From Heterohyrax brucei (Eukaryota; Chordata; Mammalia; Hyracoidea; Procaviidae), in the NCBI GenBank assembly GCA_028571685.1, contig CM053143.1, positions 141,952,829 through 142,016,828 on the forward strand: a DNA stretch of 64,000 nucleotides. The letters run 5' to 3'. Positions within the stretch are counted from its first letter, which is position 1. Every line of letters begins with the position of its first letter. The notes below the pieces were generated by a model that had not been told where the DNA came from, made no database searches, and saw nothing but the letters and a program-made list of their open reading frames with translations. This document shows, in pieces, positions 9,575 through 21,362 of the stretch. The position numbers and the translations under genes were made by a program.

Positions 9575-12378
9575 AAAGTTATCTATATCAAACATCCATA
9601 TCCTAGGCATTAGCGAGCTGAAATGGACTGGAATTGGTCATTCTGAATCAGACAGTCACGTGGTCTACTACACGGAGAATGAAAACTTGAAGAGGAATGG
9701 TGTATATTCATCGTCAAGAAGAACATTTCCAGATTTGTCCTGAAGTACAATGTTGTCAGTGATAGGATGATATCCATACACCTACAAGGAAGACCAGTTA
9801 ACATGGCTATTATTCAAATATACAACAACCACTAAGGCCAAATATGAAGAAATTGAAGATTTTTACCAGCTTCTTCAGTCTGAAACTGATTGAACACGCA
9901 ATTAGGGTGCACTGCCTAATTACTAGTGATTGGAATGCAGAATTCTGAAGCAAAGAAGAATCAGTAGTCGGAAAATACAGCAAGACCAACGACTTCTTCA
10001 TCACAAATACCTTCCTCACCAACACAAACCGTGACTATACACGCAGACATCACCACATGAAAACACAGGAATCAAACAGACTATAGCTGTGGAAAAGATG
10101 ATGGAAAAGCTCCGTATCAGCAATCAGAGCAAGAGCAGGTGCCGAATGCAGTTATAGACTATTAATTGCTCATATGCAAATTCAAATTGAAACTTAAGAA
10201 AATTAGAACAAGTCCATGACAGCCAAGTTATCACCCTGAGTACATCCCACTTCAGTTTAAAGACCATCCCTAGAAAAGACTGGATGCGTTGAACACTAAC
10301 AGCCAAACACCAGATTAACTGTAGAATGACATCCAAAACATCATCCATGCAGAAAGCAAGAGGTCATTAAAAAGACAGGAAAAAAAGAAAAACCAAACTG
10401 GATGTCAGAAGAGACTATGAAACTTGCTCTTAAAAATCAAGTAGCTAAAGCAAAAGAAAGGAATGATGAAGAAAAAGAACTGAACAGAAGATTTCAAAGG
10501 CAGCTAGAGAAGACAAAAAGCTGGAAATAGAAAGCAAAAATGGAAGAACACTGTATTTCTCAAACTGAAACAACTGAAGAAAAAACTTAAGCCTCAAGTT
10601 GTAATGGTGAAGGATTCTACAAGGAAGATATTACACAAATCAGGAAACATCAAAAAACAGAAAAAACGCACAGTCATTATAACAGAAAGACCTGCTTAAT
10701 ATTCAACCATTTGAAGAGGAGGCACACCACCAGGAAACAATGGTACTGAAGGAAGAAGTTGAAGCTGCATTGAAGGCATCAGCAAAAAACAAGGCTCTAG
10801 GAATTGATGGAATTATCAACTGAGATGTTTCAACAAATGGATGAAGCACTGAAGTGTACATTCAGGTATTCCAAGAAATTTGGAAGACAGCTACCTGGCC
10901 AACTGACTGGAAGAGATCCATATTGATGCCTAGTCCCAAGAAAGGTGATCCAACCAAATGCATACCGAACAGTATCATTAATATCACAAACAAGTAAAAT
11001 TTTGCTAAAGATCATTCACAAGCAACTGCAACAATATACTGACAGGGAACTGCCAGAAATTCAAGCCAGACTTTGAAGAGGACATGGAACCAGGAAGATA
11101 ACTGCTGGTATAAGATAGATCTTGGCTACAAGCAGAGCCTAATAGAAAGATGTTTCCCTGTGTTTCACTGACTATGCAAAGGCATCTGACTATGTAGGTC
11201 ATAGCAAGTTATGGATAAAAATTGTGAAGAATGGGAATTCCAGAACACTTAATTGTGCTCATAAGCAATCTGTATATGGAGAGATCAAGATGTATTTGTG
11301 CTAAGAGAACAAGGGGACACTGCTTGGTTTAAAGTCAGGAAAGGTGTGTTATCAGGGTTGTATCCTTTCATCACACCTTTGCAATCTGTATGCCAAGCAA
11401 CTAATATGAGACGCTGAACTACAGGAAGAAGAATGAGGTATCAGGATCTGCGTTACACAGATGACAATACCTTACTTGCTGGAAGGGAAGAGGATCTGAA
11501 ACACTGATGAAAACCAAAGACTACAGCCTTCTGTGTGATCTGCACCTCAACATCAGGAAAACAAAAATCCTCACAACTGGACCAGTAAGCAAGATCATGA
11601 TAAACAAAGAAAAGACTGAAGTTGTCAAGGACTTCCTTTTACTTGGTTCCACAATCAACACCCATGGAAGCAGCAGTCAAGACATCAAGACTCAATGTAT
11701 CAGGGAAGTCTGCTGCAGAAGACCTCTGAAAAGTAAAGATGTCACCTTGAAGACTAAGGTGAGGCTAACTCAAGCCACAGTGTTTTCAATTGTTATCACA
11801 CACATGCGAAGGCTGGACAATGAGTAAGGGACACAGAAAAAGAACTGATGCCTTGGAATTGTGGTACTGGAGATGAATACTGAATGCACCACGGACTGCC
11901 AAAAGAACAAGTATTACCAGAGGCCTTTGTGGAAGCAAAGATAGTGAGACTGTGTCTCACATACTCTGGCCATGTTGTCAGGAGGGATCAGTCTCCCTGG
12001 AGAAGGACATCACGCTTGGCAGAGGGTCAGCCAAAAAGAGGAAGACCCTCAAAGAGATGGAAACCCTGGTAGTGTAATGGTTAAGTGCTATGGCTGGCTG
12101 CTAAGCAGAAGGTCAACAGTTCAAATCCTCCAGGGGCTCCTTGGAAACTCTATGGGGCAGTTCTACTCTGTCTACACGGTTGCTGTGAGTTGGAATAAAC
12201 TCAGCAACAGTGGGTTTGGTTTTGTTCTCAAGGGCATGGACTGATGCAGCAGATGCAACAATAGGCTTAAGTATGAAAATGATGGTGGACATGGCACAAG
12301 ACTGGGAAGTGTTTCATTCTATTGCACATAGGGTTCCTACAAGTCAGAAACAACTCAACAGGACCTAACAACAACATA
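9575..12378 (+). mobile_element. RTE (BovB-like) LINE, endonuclease to 3' end, inactive
   Basis: The 5' edge encodes ILGISELKWTGIGHSESD, an APE-type endonuclease motif of RTE elements, with HVVYYTENENLKRNGV after it. Mid-element text follows the RTE polyprotein order, and the reverse-transcriptase catalytic box reads YTDD near 11455. The 3' end (CTAACAACAACATAACA) lies at about 12378 after a nested SINE. Stops and frameshifts occur throughout; the longest intact frames are near 100 codons (for example 11507-11827). The true 5' end appears missing. Confidence 0.9.
12060..12232 (+). repeat. AfroSINE, short form, nested in RTE
   Basis: AAACCCTGGTAGTGTAATGG head, AGTTCAAATCCTCCAGG B-box region, GTGGGTTTGGTTTTG tail. 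It splits the RTE between CTCAAAGAGATGG and CTCAAGGGCATGG, which may be a diverged target duplication. Confidence 0.9.
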
Positions 12379-12574
12379 ACATCAATTTAAAATTGTGCAT
12401 ACCAACTGACAGTCATCAGCCATAAATGGCACAAGTTTTTATTTCCTTTGTAAAAAAAATAAATATATTCAGATCTGAGGACACATTACCAAAATACAAA
12501 AGATACGGAATGAATTTTTTATACCCTAAAACTAGGTTTGTGGATCTGCTTTGTACTAAATGCTCTTTACTGCT

Positions 12575-12633
12575 AAAAACAGGAATTGTTTTATCTATAA
12601 AATGGGTAATAACATCACCTGCCTCATAAATGA
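12575..12633 (+). repeat. MIR fragment
   Basis: TATCTATAAAATGGGTAATAAC followed by ACCTGCCTCATAAATG is the MIR core/3' order. Short. Confidence 0.45.
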
Positions 12634-12847
12634 TGTTAAAGCCAAACAAACCCATCACTGTCCAATCAATTCCAGCTGATAGCGACCCTGTAAGACAGAG
12701 AACTGCTCGGTAGGGTCTCTAAGGCTGTAATCTTTATGGAAGCTGACTGCCACATCTTTCTTCCATGGAGCAGCTGGTGAGCTCAAACAGCCAACCGTTT
12801 TCTCAGTTAGCAGTCAAGTGAGTTAACAACTGCACCACCAGGGATCC
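12634..12847 (-). repeat. AfroSINE, long form
   Basis: Tail AAGCCAAACAAACCCATCA, long-form middle block around GGCTGTAATCTTTATGGAAG, and inverted head GCACCACCAGGGATCC. Confidence 0.9.
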
Positions 12848-12860
12848 TTTACAGGATGCT

Positions 12861-12958
12861 AAACCAAACCAAACCTGTTGCTGTCAAGTCACTTTTGACT
12901 CATATCAACTCCACAGGTTAGAGCAGAACTGCACCAGAAGATTTCTACCATGGAGCAG
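12861..12958 (-). repeat. AfroSINE tail fragment
   Basis: AAACCAAACCAAACCTGTTG followed by CAAGTCACTTTTGACTC; the head half is absent. Confidence 0.75.
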
Positions 12959-13004
12959 AAAATTAATGATCATATATTGCATGCACTTTATGGTTCTGTT
13001 CATC

Positions 13005-13236
13005 TATAGGATATCATCCTGCTGACCTCTGGCTGGAGGAAGAGGAGTGGGTGGAAAGGAGGGGAAAGGAGACTGTTGGGAGGATGAGACATGTATGGAG
13101 CAGAGAGGAATAGTGTGCTGTCGCTGGGCAGGGAGAGCAGTGGAAGCTGCATATAGGGGGGCATGCAAACTTATATGGGAATGTACATTTTCACTCAGTC
13201 GTATTAAAAAAAAAAGCTCTGAAAAAAAAAAGAAAA
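13005..13236 (+). repeat. LINE 3'-tail repeat (probably afrotherian L1 3'UTR)
   Basis: Contains GTGTGCTGTCGCTGGGCAGG and AGTGGAAGCTGCATATAGG, then an A-rich end. Related tails are at 16620-16729 and 44970-45180. I assign it to L1 by its position and A tail only. Confidence 0.5.
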
Positions 13237-13305
13237 GTAATGAATGCGGCAATGCACTCAGAATAGTATCCAGAACACAATAATCACTACTTATGTGTTG
13301 ACTAC

Positions 13306-13972
13306 CGTCTTAGCCATCTAGTGCTGCTTTAATAAAAATACAAGTGGATGGCTTTAACAATAAGAAATTTTGTTCTGTCACAGTCCTAAACCAAAAAACA
13401 AATCCACTGCAGTGGAGTCAATTCTGACTCACAATAACCTCACAGGATTGAGCAGAACTGCCCCACAGAGTTTCCAATGAGTGCCTGGCAGACTCCAACA
13501 CTGCCACCCTTTTGGCTAGCAGAGGTCGCTTCTAACCACTACTACACCATGGTTTCCTGTCACAGTCCAGTAGGCTTCAGGTCCAAATTCAGGACATCAG
13601 CTCCAGTGGAAGGCTTTCTCTGTTGGCTCTGAAGAAAGGTCCTTGCTGTCAAACTTGCCCTGCACTGAGAGCTTCTCAGGTGCTGGAACTCCTGGTCCCT
13701 CCCAGAGAATGAGCTCTGCTCCTAGCACTGCTTCTTTCTTGATGTGATGAGGTCCCCCATTCTGTGGGCTTCCTATCTTATGAGAATGCCTCAAGGCACA
13801 ACACAATCCTACACAGTGAAGCCTGCCCTACCAACACAATTACCGACCATCCTTCCTCATTAATATCAGAGAGGCAGGGTTAACAGCACATAGTAACATC
13901 ACACCGTACTAGGAGTCAAGGCCTACCAGATGGCTACACACATCTGTGGGGGACACAATTCAATCCAAGACA
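13306..13972 (-). mobile_element. Solo LTR, MaLR-like family Y, with nested SINE
   Basis: In minus orientation from GTCTTAGCCATCTAGTGCTG to ACAATTCAATCCAAGACA; about 497 bp without its SINE. It shares TTGGCTCTG, GGTCC and the GGGGGACACAATTCAATCC end with seven other copies in this window. Confidence 0.8.
13387..13556 (-). repeat. AfroSINE with 12-bp target duplication inside an LTR
   Basis: Flanked by identical CTGTCACAGTCC at 13375-13386 and 13557-13568. Tail AAACCAAAAAACAAATCCAC, inverted head ending in CTACACCATGGTTTC. Confidence 0.9.
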
Positions 13973-14104
13973 GCTATTAAGTCAGAGTGAGAGCAATGGT
14001 CTCTGTGACCCTCTCGGCACTAGCCCATGGAAGAGCTGCACATTTTGAGCCCTCCCACCCAGCTCAAACCAAACTCAGCTCACTAAGTTATGTTATTTCT
14101 TTAA

Positions 14105-14568
14105 AGTCAGTATAAAGAAAACAAAAATCCTCACAAGCAGGCCAACAAGTAACATCATGATAAATGAATTAAAGATTTTAGTTTACTTGGATGCACAATC
14201 AAAACCCATGAAAGCAGCAGTAGAGAAATTACGCACTATACTGGGCAAAGCCACTGCAAAAAAACTCAGCTGGGCAACGAATACGGAAGATCAAAGAGAA
14301 ATTGATTACTTTTGAATTGTGTTGGAGGCAAACAATAGTGTATATACCCCATGGATTCCCAAAGAATGAACAGATCTATTCTGGACAAAGTACCACCAAA
14401 ATGCTCCTTAGAATCAAGCATGACAAGTCTTACTCTCACATACTCTGGACATTTTAACAGGAGGGATCAGTCCCCAGAGGCGGCCATCATGCTTGGTAGA
14501 GGGTCAGAGAAAACTGTGAGGACAGTGCAGGACTGAGCAGTGTTCAGATTTGTTGTACACAGGGTTAT
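14105..14568 (+). mobile_element. RTE LINE 3' fragment
   Basis: AAGAAAACAAAAATCCTCACAA, then GTTTACTTGGATGCACAATC, CTTACTCTCACATACTCTGG and GAGGGATCAGTCCCC. It stops abruptly at the TGTCATGG start of the next LTR. Confidence 0.85.
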
Positions 14569-15073
14569 TGTCATGGATAGAATTATGTTCCCTGCTCTCC
14601 ACAAAAAAATATGTGTGTATCAATTTGGCTGGGCCATTATTTCCAGTACTGTGTCGCTGTCCTCCATTTTGTGACTGTAATTTTATATTAAAGAGGATTA
14701 GGGAGGGTTTTTAACATCCATATTAAGATTAAATCCCTGATCCAATGTAAAGTAAGTTTCCCTGGGGTGTTGCCTGCACCATGTTTTAACTAACAAGAGA
14801 CAGAAAGGAAGGAAAGCAAGCAGGGAGTAGGGGATCTCCTGCCAAGGAAGCAGTGCTAGAAGCTGACTGTGTCCTTTGGACCTGAGGGTTCTGCTCTGAG
14901 ATGCTCCCAGACCAAGGAAAGGCTGATGACACCAGCCAACAGAGAGACAACGCCTTCCTCTGGAGCTGAGGTCCTGAATCTGGACTTTTAGCCTACTTAC
15001 TGTGAATAAATTTCTTTTTGTTAAAAGTCATCCATTTATGGTTTTTCTGTTACAGCTGCACTAGATAACTAAA
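14569..15073 (+). mobile_element. Solo LTR, MaLR-like family Y
   Basis: TGTCATGGATAGAATTATG start, GTCCTTTGGACCTGAGGGTT middle, AATAAATTTCTTTTTGTTAAA polyadenylation region and CACTAGATAACTAAA end; about 505 bp. No internal region beside it. Confidence 0.8.
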
Positions 15074-15118
15074 TCAGCTGCTGTTGAATCAAAACTAACT
15101 CTACTGCACGTAACAACA

Positions 15119-15275
15119 CATGGCTGCTAACCAAAAGGTTCACATTTTGAACCTCGAGCTCTTCCAGAGGCACAAGAGGTGGCAGTCTGCTTCTGTAGAG
15201 ACTTAAAGCCTAGGAACCCTATGGGGTAGTTCTACTCTGTCCTATAGGGTCACTCAACTCGAAAGCAACTGGTAC
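15119..15275 (+). repeat. AfroSINE, diverged
   Basis: Starts within the head (ATGGCTGCTAACCAAAAGG), includes the long-form block GGCAGTCTGCTTCTGTAGAG and ends CACTCAACTCGAAAGCAACTGG. Confidence 0.75.
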
Positions 15276-15281
15276 AGTAAT

Positions 15282-15428
15282 CCAGTGGTTGCACATTAGA
15301 ATTAACTGGTGAGCCTGAAAAAATGCTGATACTAGGCCCCCAAGCCAAATCCATTCAACAGAAATGGGGGGAGAAACCTCAATCATTTTTAAAGCTGCAC
15401 TCAAGTGATTCTACTGTGCAATCTGAAA
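15282..15428 (+). repeat. MER5-type hAT (Charlie) fragment
   Basis: CAGTGGTTGCACATTAGAATTA start, AAAATGCTGATACTAGGCCCC, and AGTGATTCTACTGTGCAATCTG near the end follow MER5A order. Confidence 0.6.
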
Positions 15429-16311
15429 GCCCAAATGCTATTCCCACCCAACTCAATCCCAGCCTTCCAGCAGCCAACCTACCCCAGCAACAACCTCAGC
15501 ACAGACCAGACAGAAGGACTACCTAACTCATTCAGAGGTATCCCCTCAGCAGGAGGAACAAAGACGAAGATCCCGGGAGAAGATTACAGGGCTGAACTGA
15601 AGAAGAAAATGAACAGAAAACAAAAGTAGGAGGTAAGGAAGGTGTTAACGTCATTTTCCTCACCAACAAACATTCACTACTTAAAAGGCACAAAAGCCAA
15701 AACGGTGAGTTGTGACGCGGGGAAAACTGGCAATGGGTAAGCAGCAGGCCATTGTAGGTGACTCAGCATTTTTACCGATCACACGATGCAAACATTAAAA
15801 CTGCCCAAGCACGCTGCTGTGGGCTTTTTCCTCCCAACTCTCACAGGACCCATAAAAGAGGCTTGGAGGAGAAACCAACCACCCAAGGGAAGGAGTATGC
15901 CACCGAGTCCCCATCACCCACCCACACTACTTATGCCTACTGGTGTTATCTCAAACAAGCTTGCCACTTTGGGACACTTGCTCTGGTCATATACGTAAGG
16001 TGACAATGTACAAGCGGCCTGTTTCATTCTTCTCCCACCACCTCACCCAATGAAGAACACAGGACTATTTGGTAGCCGAGAACAAAGGATATGCTTTAAT
16101 CTTGTGAATGCTGTAACAGTCCTACTTCCTGTTACACTGTGAAGACAAAATGAAATGGTGCACATAAAGCACTTAGCACAGTGCCAACATGTACTATGCA
16201 CCAGTAACGAGTTATTACTTTTATCCTTGTTATTATTAAAACACAGAAGAGATTAAGACCTACAAGAGTAAAAACTAAATACAGAGTAGAAACAGAGACA
16301 AAGTGATAGCC
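15429..16311. other. Mostly unrecognised; MIR-like 3' piece at 16150-16240
   Basis: The only named material is GCACTTAGCACAGTGCCAAC, a MIR 3' motif. Frames of 60-80 codons here have no family resemblance. Confidence 0.35.
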
Positions 16312-16921
16312 TGTCTTCGTCATCTCGGACTTCTATAACAGAAATACTGTAGTGGCTGGCTCCAACACAGAGAAATTTATTTCTTCATAGTCCAATAGGC
16401 TGCAAGTCCAAATTCAGAGTGTCAGCTCAGGGGAAGGCTCTCGGTTTCTCTCTGTGAGGAAGTTCCTTGTGATGCATCAATCTTCTCTTGGTCTAGGAAC
16501 ATCTCAAAGCAGGAATCTTAGGTCCAAAGAACACATTCTGCTCCAGTACTGATTTCTGGGTGGTATAAGGTTCCCATATCTCCCTGCTCGCTTCTCTCTT
16601 TTATATCTCAAAAGAGACTGTATGCAGTGGAAGCTGCGTATAGGTGGGCATGTAAATTTATACGGGAATGTATATTTTCACTCATATTAAATGAAAAAAT
16701 AAATATAATAAAAAAAGCATAAATAAATAGAGACTGGCTTAAGTCACTATCCAATCCTGTGGACCTCATCAATGTAACTGACACTAATCCATCTTATGAA
16801 ATCATAGTAATAAAATTTACAACACTAGAAAAACTCGATCAAATGACAAAACGATGGACAATCATACAATACTCAGAATCATGGCCCAGCCAAACTGACA
16901 CACATCATTTTGGAAGGATAT
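16312..16921 (-). mobile_element. Solo LTR, MaLR-like family Y, interrupted
   Basis: Starts TGTCTTCGTCATCTCGGACT, continues to ATATCTCAAAAGAGACTG, is broken by a 110-bp piece, and resumes with AGAGACTGGCTTAAGTCAC. The AGAGACTG repeated on both sides looks like a target duplication. It ends near ACACATCATTTTGG. Confidence 0.7.
16620..16729 (+). repeat. LINE 3'-tail insertion inside the LTR
   Basis: GCAGTGGAAGCTGCGTATAGG to an AT-rich tail. It matches 13138-13210 closely, including GGGAATGTA-ATTTTCACTC. Confidence 0.65.
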
Positions 16922-17171
16922 AATGAAAACCAAGACACAAGTCTTTAAAACTATTCTATCAATAGCCAATTGCCCAGACTTGACCATATAACCATTCATC
17001 CATAGCTTCCAGTTTAATTTAAAAAAACAAGTATTCTGTAGTCTGACTTTAGGAATGACATCTGTTGAAGAGATACTAAAGGGCAAAAATATCTGACCCT
17101 CCTCCTAAGCTACCAGAAAAAAAAAAGAAAAAATTATAAAATGTTACACAAAAACTAATTAGTGGTTCTAG

Positions 17172-18850
17172 TGCTGATGTCAGACACATCCTGGCTGAAA
17201 GCAGAGGATACCAGAAAAACGTTTACTTATATTTTACTGACTATACAAAGGCATTTGACCATATGGGTCATGACAAATTATGGGTAACACTACAAAGAAC
17301 GGGAATTCCAGAGCAATTCATTGTGCTCATGAGGAACCTGTACACAGATCAAGAGGCAGTCATTCCAACAGAAGAAGGGAATATTGAGTGGTTTAAACTC
17401 AGACAAGGTGTGTGTCGGGTTGTTTCCTTTCACCATACCTATTTAATCTGTATGCTGAACTAATAATCCCAGAAACTGGACTATATAAAGAACAATGCAT
17501 CAGAATTGGAGAAAGACTCATTAATAACCTGTTTATGTAGATGACAACTTTGCCTGGGAAGGTGAAGACGACTTGAAGAACTTACTAAAGAAGATCAAAG
17601 ACCACAGCCTTTGATACGCATTATATCTTCAAATAAAGAAAACAAAAATCCTCGCAACTGGACCTATAGGTTAACATCATGGCAAAAGAAGAAAAAACTA
17701 AGTTGTCAAAAATTTCATTTTACTTGAATCCACAATCAATAGCCATGGAAGCAACAGTGAAGAAATCAAACAACATACTACACCAGGCAAATCTTCTCTA
17801 AAAGACTTTGTCAGAGTAGCACTTGAGATGTCATGGATTGAATTCTGTCCCCCCCAAAATATGTGTAGCCATGTGGCTGGGCCATGATTCCCAACATTTT
17901 ATGGATGTCCTCCATTTCGTGATTTTCCTGTGCTGTATGTTAAAGGATTAAGGTGGGAACTGTAAATCCCTTCATATGATCACCACCCTGCTCCACTGTA
18001 AAGGGTGTTTTCCTTGAGCATGGCTTACACCAACCTTAATCCTCTAATCCTACAAGAGATAAAAGGAAGGGGAAGCAAGAGGGTAATTGGGAACTTCACA
18101 CCATCGAGCAAGCAGCTCCAAGACAAGAGTACATCCTTCAGACCTGAGGCTCCTGTGCCAAGATGCTCCCTGGACAAAGACTGATGCAATACTGGACATT
18201 CCTCCAGAGCCAACAACAGGGAAAGCCTTCCCCTGGAGTGGGCATCCTGAGTTTGGACTTGGAACCTACTGGACTGCATAAGAATAAACTTTCTTTGTTA
18301 AAGCCATCCACTTTGTGCTATTTCTATTAGAGCAGCACTAGCTGACTAAAATAGATTTCTCTATATTGTTAAAAAGCAAAGATGTCACCTGGAAGATTAA
18401 GGTGCATCTGACCCAACCCATGGTGTTTCAGTTGACTCACATGCATATGAAAGCTGGACAATGAATAAGGAAGACCGAAGAACAAGTGATGCTTCTGAAT
18501 TATGGTGGTAGCAAAAATACTGAATATACACATCAGGTACTATGAAAACAACGAATAAATCTGTCTTAGAAGACACAAACCAGAAAGCTCCTGAGAAGCA
18601 AGCATGGTAAGAATTCATCTTACGTACTCTGGATATTTAATCAGGAAGGATCAGTCCCTGGAGAAGGACCTCGCACTTGGTGAAGCAGAGGGAAAAAGGG
18701 AGACCCTCAACAAGATGAACCGACACAGTGGCTGCACCACGGGCTTGGGCTTGATGACGGTGAGGATGATGCCAGACTACGCAGTGTTTCCTTCTGCTGT
18801 ACATCGGGTCACTATGAGTTGGAATCAATTTGACAACACTTAACAGCAAA
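17172..18850 (+). mobile_element. RTE LINE reverse-transcriptase and 3' fragment, split by an LTR
   Basis: GATGTCAGACACATCCTGGCTG, then a frame at 17263-17463 starting MGHDKLWVTLQRTGIPEQF, which is RTE reverse-transcriptase text. The catalytic box reads YVDD near 17537. The element breaks at 17829, resumes after 18351 with AAAAAGCAAAGATGTCACC and ends at about 18850. Confidence 0.9.
17829..18351 (+). mobile_element. Solo LTR, MaLR-like family Y, nested in RTE
   Basis: TGTCATGGATTGAATTCTG start, TGCTGTATGTTAAAGGATTAA, CTGGACTGCATAAGAATAAAC and GCACTAGCTGACTAAAA end. Confidence 0.85.
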
Positions 18851-19284
18851 TTTTGTTTTTAGGCTTTTTCTGCAATGTTCTGATAATAAGTGTTTTGAGA
18901 AAGTACTTAATACACATGTCTAAAATAAAATTTAAAAAAATTAAAAGTAACTACTTCTTTAGTGAATTTATATACATATATACATTCCACCCCCCCCACA
19001 CTTCTTCAGTTGCCTAATTAGAATCAGTTTTTAACCGTCGACTGTCACTGCAAGTTAGCAGAAATGAGAGAGGAAAGAGGAGTGCAATAGGGATTCAGAA
19101 ATTCTAATTCTATTGGGACTCATTCCAAGAAGAAAAGAAACAAAAGCAAATCAGAGATAATATAATCAACTGACTGCTGTCATCCTTCATAGACTAGTAA
19201 CAAAAAACGGAATTCCAAATAGTTGCAGGGTTACCACAATGATTAAATCAGAAGCACAACTACTGAGTATTAATTCATTGGTAG
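18851..19284. other. No recognised feature
   Basis: AT-rich, with a C run at 18990-18997; nothing named. Confidence 0.35.
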
Positions 19285-19480
19285 TGATAAGGCACCCAGA
19301 GTTGGAAGTCCAAATGCCTGACTCAGAATCTGGATTAAGCATTTATAAACTATGTGGCCTTGAAAAAAGGTACATAACCTTTCTGTGCTTTGGGTTCTTC
19401 ATCTGTAAAATGCAGATAATAACAATACCCAACATACTTCAGGAGGTTGTCATGAGGACCAAAGGAGTTAATGCAGACAG
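19285..19480 (+). repeat. MIR
   Basis: ATGTGGCCTTGAAAAAAGG, GGGTTCTTCATCTGTAAAATG and AGGAGGTTGTCATGAGG follow the MIR core and 3' order. Confidence 0.75.
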
Positions 19481-20261
19481 GGGACTTGGAACAGACTCTA
19501 GAACAAAATAAGCACTGTACACACGCTAGCACCCAACCCTCTTCACTTTTCCTGTCTTCCTATGCCCCACCTCCTCTGACCTTTCTCCTTACTTCTCTCA
19601 TTTCCTTTCTATTCCGGGATACTCTCTGGTGCCCCCTTTCAGCCCTTCCCCATTTGGCTCCTGCCTGCCCTGTCCCTTCCCTTCCCTTCACTCTAAGCTA
19701 CCAAATATCCATTCATTCTACTGCCACAATCCTCTGTACCCCTACCCATGCTCCTTGGACTGCTCAGATGGCACACATCCGCCCCGCCACCCTATACTCA
19801 CAAGTACTCAAACACAGATTCTTTTCTTCATGTAATAAGACTTTCAAAGCTAAACTAACATGGTAATTCATAATTCTCACCTAACTCAACTTTATGATAT
19901 TCCCCCTATGTTTCTAAAGCAACCAGGGTATCCCTCTAACCTAGAAGTCATCAGCCCACACTTGGACTCTTCATTACTTCTCCGTCTCCACCCTTACACT
20001 GGAAGGAAGCTCCTTTAACACGGAGATCCCAGCTCAGACTTCTCTGAAACAGCCGTACCTGAAAAAGAAAGACTTCGAGTATTTTCTGAATTGCTCAGTG
20101 AGGGAATATCTCATTTGGTTCTTCTCTTTCCTACATAAAAGTCTAACAAGGAAACTGTCATTACACAACAATTATGAACAACAAAAACCAAAAAGTGACA
20201 AGCACTTTCCTAAATACTTTATATGCTTTATCTCGTTTACTTCTTAGGGCTATTTTTTTTG
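19481..20261. other. Unrecognised, pyrimidine-rich part at 19530-19760
   Basis: CCT-rich sequence gives a 131-codon frame at 19471-19866 with no recognisable domain; treated as chance. The rest holds nothing named. Confidence 0.35.
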
Positions 20262-20350
20262 TTTTAATTGTGGTGGAATAAATTCACCAAAATATCTGCC
20301 AATTCAACCATTTCTACATGTAAAATTCAGAGACTACTGATCACATTTTC
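20262..20350 (+). repeat. L1 3'UTR fragment
   Basis: ATAAATTCACCAAAATATCTG and following text parallel the L1M 3'UTR piece at 8641. Confidence 0.45.
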
Positions 20351-20519
20351 CACATTGCACCATCTTTCTCGGCAGGACCACTCTGGAGCGCTCTCCTACT
20401 TCCCTCCCTTCTGCCCATTCCTCAGCTCTGCTCCACGCACAGGAGCCCCTTCATGCAGTGCTGGTCCCCCGCAGAGCCTCTTCATTTGTTTGCTCTGCCT
20501 GGAACGCTCCTTCACCTCC

Positions 20520-20822
20520 AAGCCTTAATGTAAAAACCAGGAGGTCCTAACTAATCACTTTCATTAAAATTACAATACTCTGTATTCCCTCCTTTGTTCT
20601 CCACCCACAAAGAGGTATCAGTACTCTCCCCTTTCCGTTAAATTTTTTTCTTCAGAATATATTAGCATCCAACACGCTACATTATTACTTAATCACTAAC
20701 TGCCTTCTCCCTCAAACTAGAATGAAAACTTTATGAAGATTTATCTGTTCTGCTTACCTCAGCAACTAGAACAGGCAGTAGTATACCGCAAGTGCATAAT
20801 AAACACTTGCTGACCAAACAAC
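20520..20822 (+). repeat. L2 LINE 3' end
   Basis: CTTCTCCCTCAAACTAGAATG, then AACTAGAACAGGCAGTAGTA and TGCATAATAAACACTTGCTG. Confidence 0.65.
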
Positions 20823-20899
20823 CCCATGTCTTGCAGTACACAGCTGATCTAAGCTATGGTATTTTCAAATCCTTCATACGTATAGGAAAGATGTATGAT

Positions 20900-21299
20900 G
20901 GACAAGGAAGACCAAAGATGTAGCGACACTTCTGAATTCTCATGCTGGTGAAAAATACTGAATACACCAGTGGACCACCAGAAGAACAAACACGTCCTGG
21001 AAGAAGTACAGCCAGAATGCCTCTTAGCAACAACAATGGCGAGACTTCATCTCCTGTACTTTGGACATGTTATATCAGGAGAGACCAGTCTTCACAGAAG
21101 GACACTGTGCTTTGTAGAGGGTCAGCAAAAAAAGAGAAAGTTTCTTGACAAGATGGACTAACATGGAATCAGGCAATGGTTTGTTCTATTACCGATATGG
21201 CTGCTATTAGTCGGAACCAACTTGAGGGCATCCGACAACAAGCAACCGTGTGAGTCAGAACTGACTGGATGGCAGTGAGTTTGTTTGTTTTCTTTTAAC
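20900..21299 (+). mobile_element. RTE LINE 3' end fragment
   Basis: GTACAGCCAGAATGCCTCTTAG, CTGTACTTTGGACATGTTAT and GCTATTAGTCGGAACCAACTT, ending in the ACAACAAG tail. A SINE-tail piece (AGTCAGAACTGACTGGATGG) follows. Confidence 0.85.
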
Positions 21300-21362
21300 A
21301 GAGAAAAGTGGCAGCGAACAGCCCTCAGAGGACGAAACGCAGTAGGGTAGCTGACGTACATA

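Noticed and set aside
19471-19866. 131-codon plus-strand frame
   Set aside because: Pyrimidine-rich composition with no domain; a second frame is open over the same bases.
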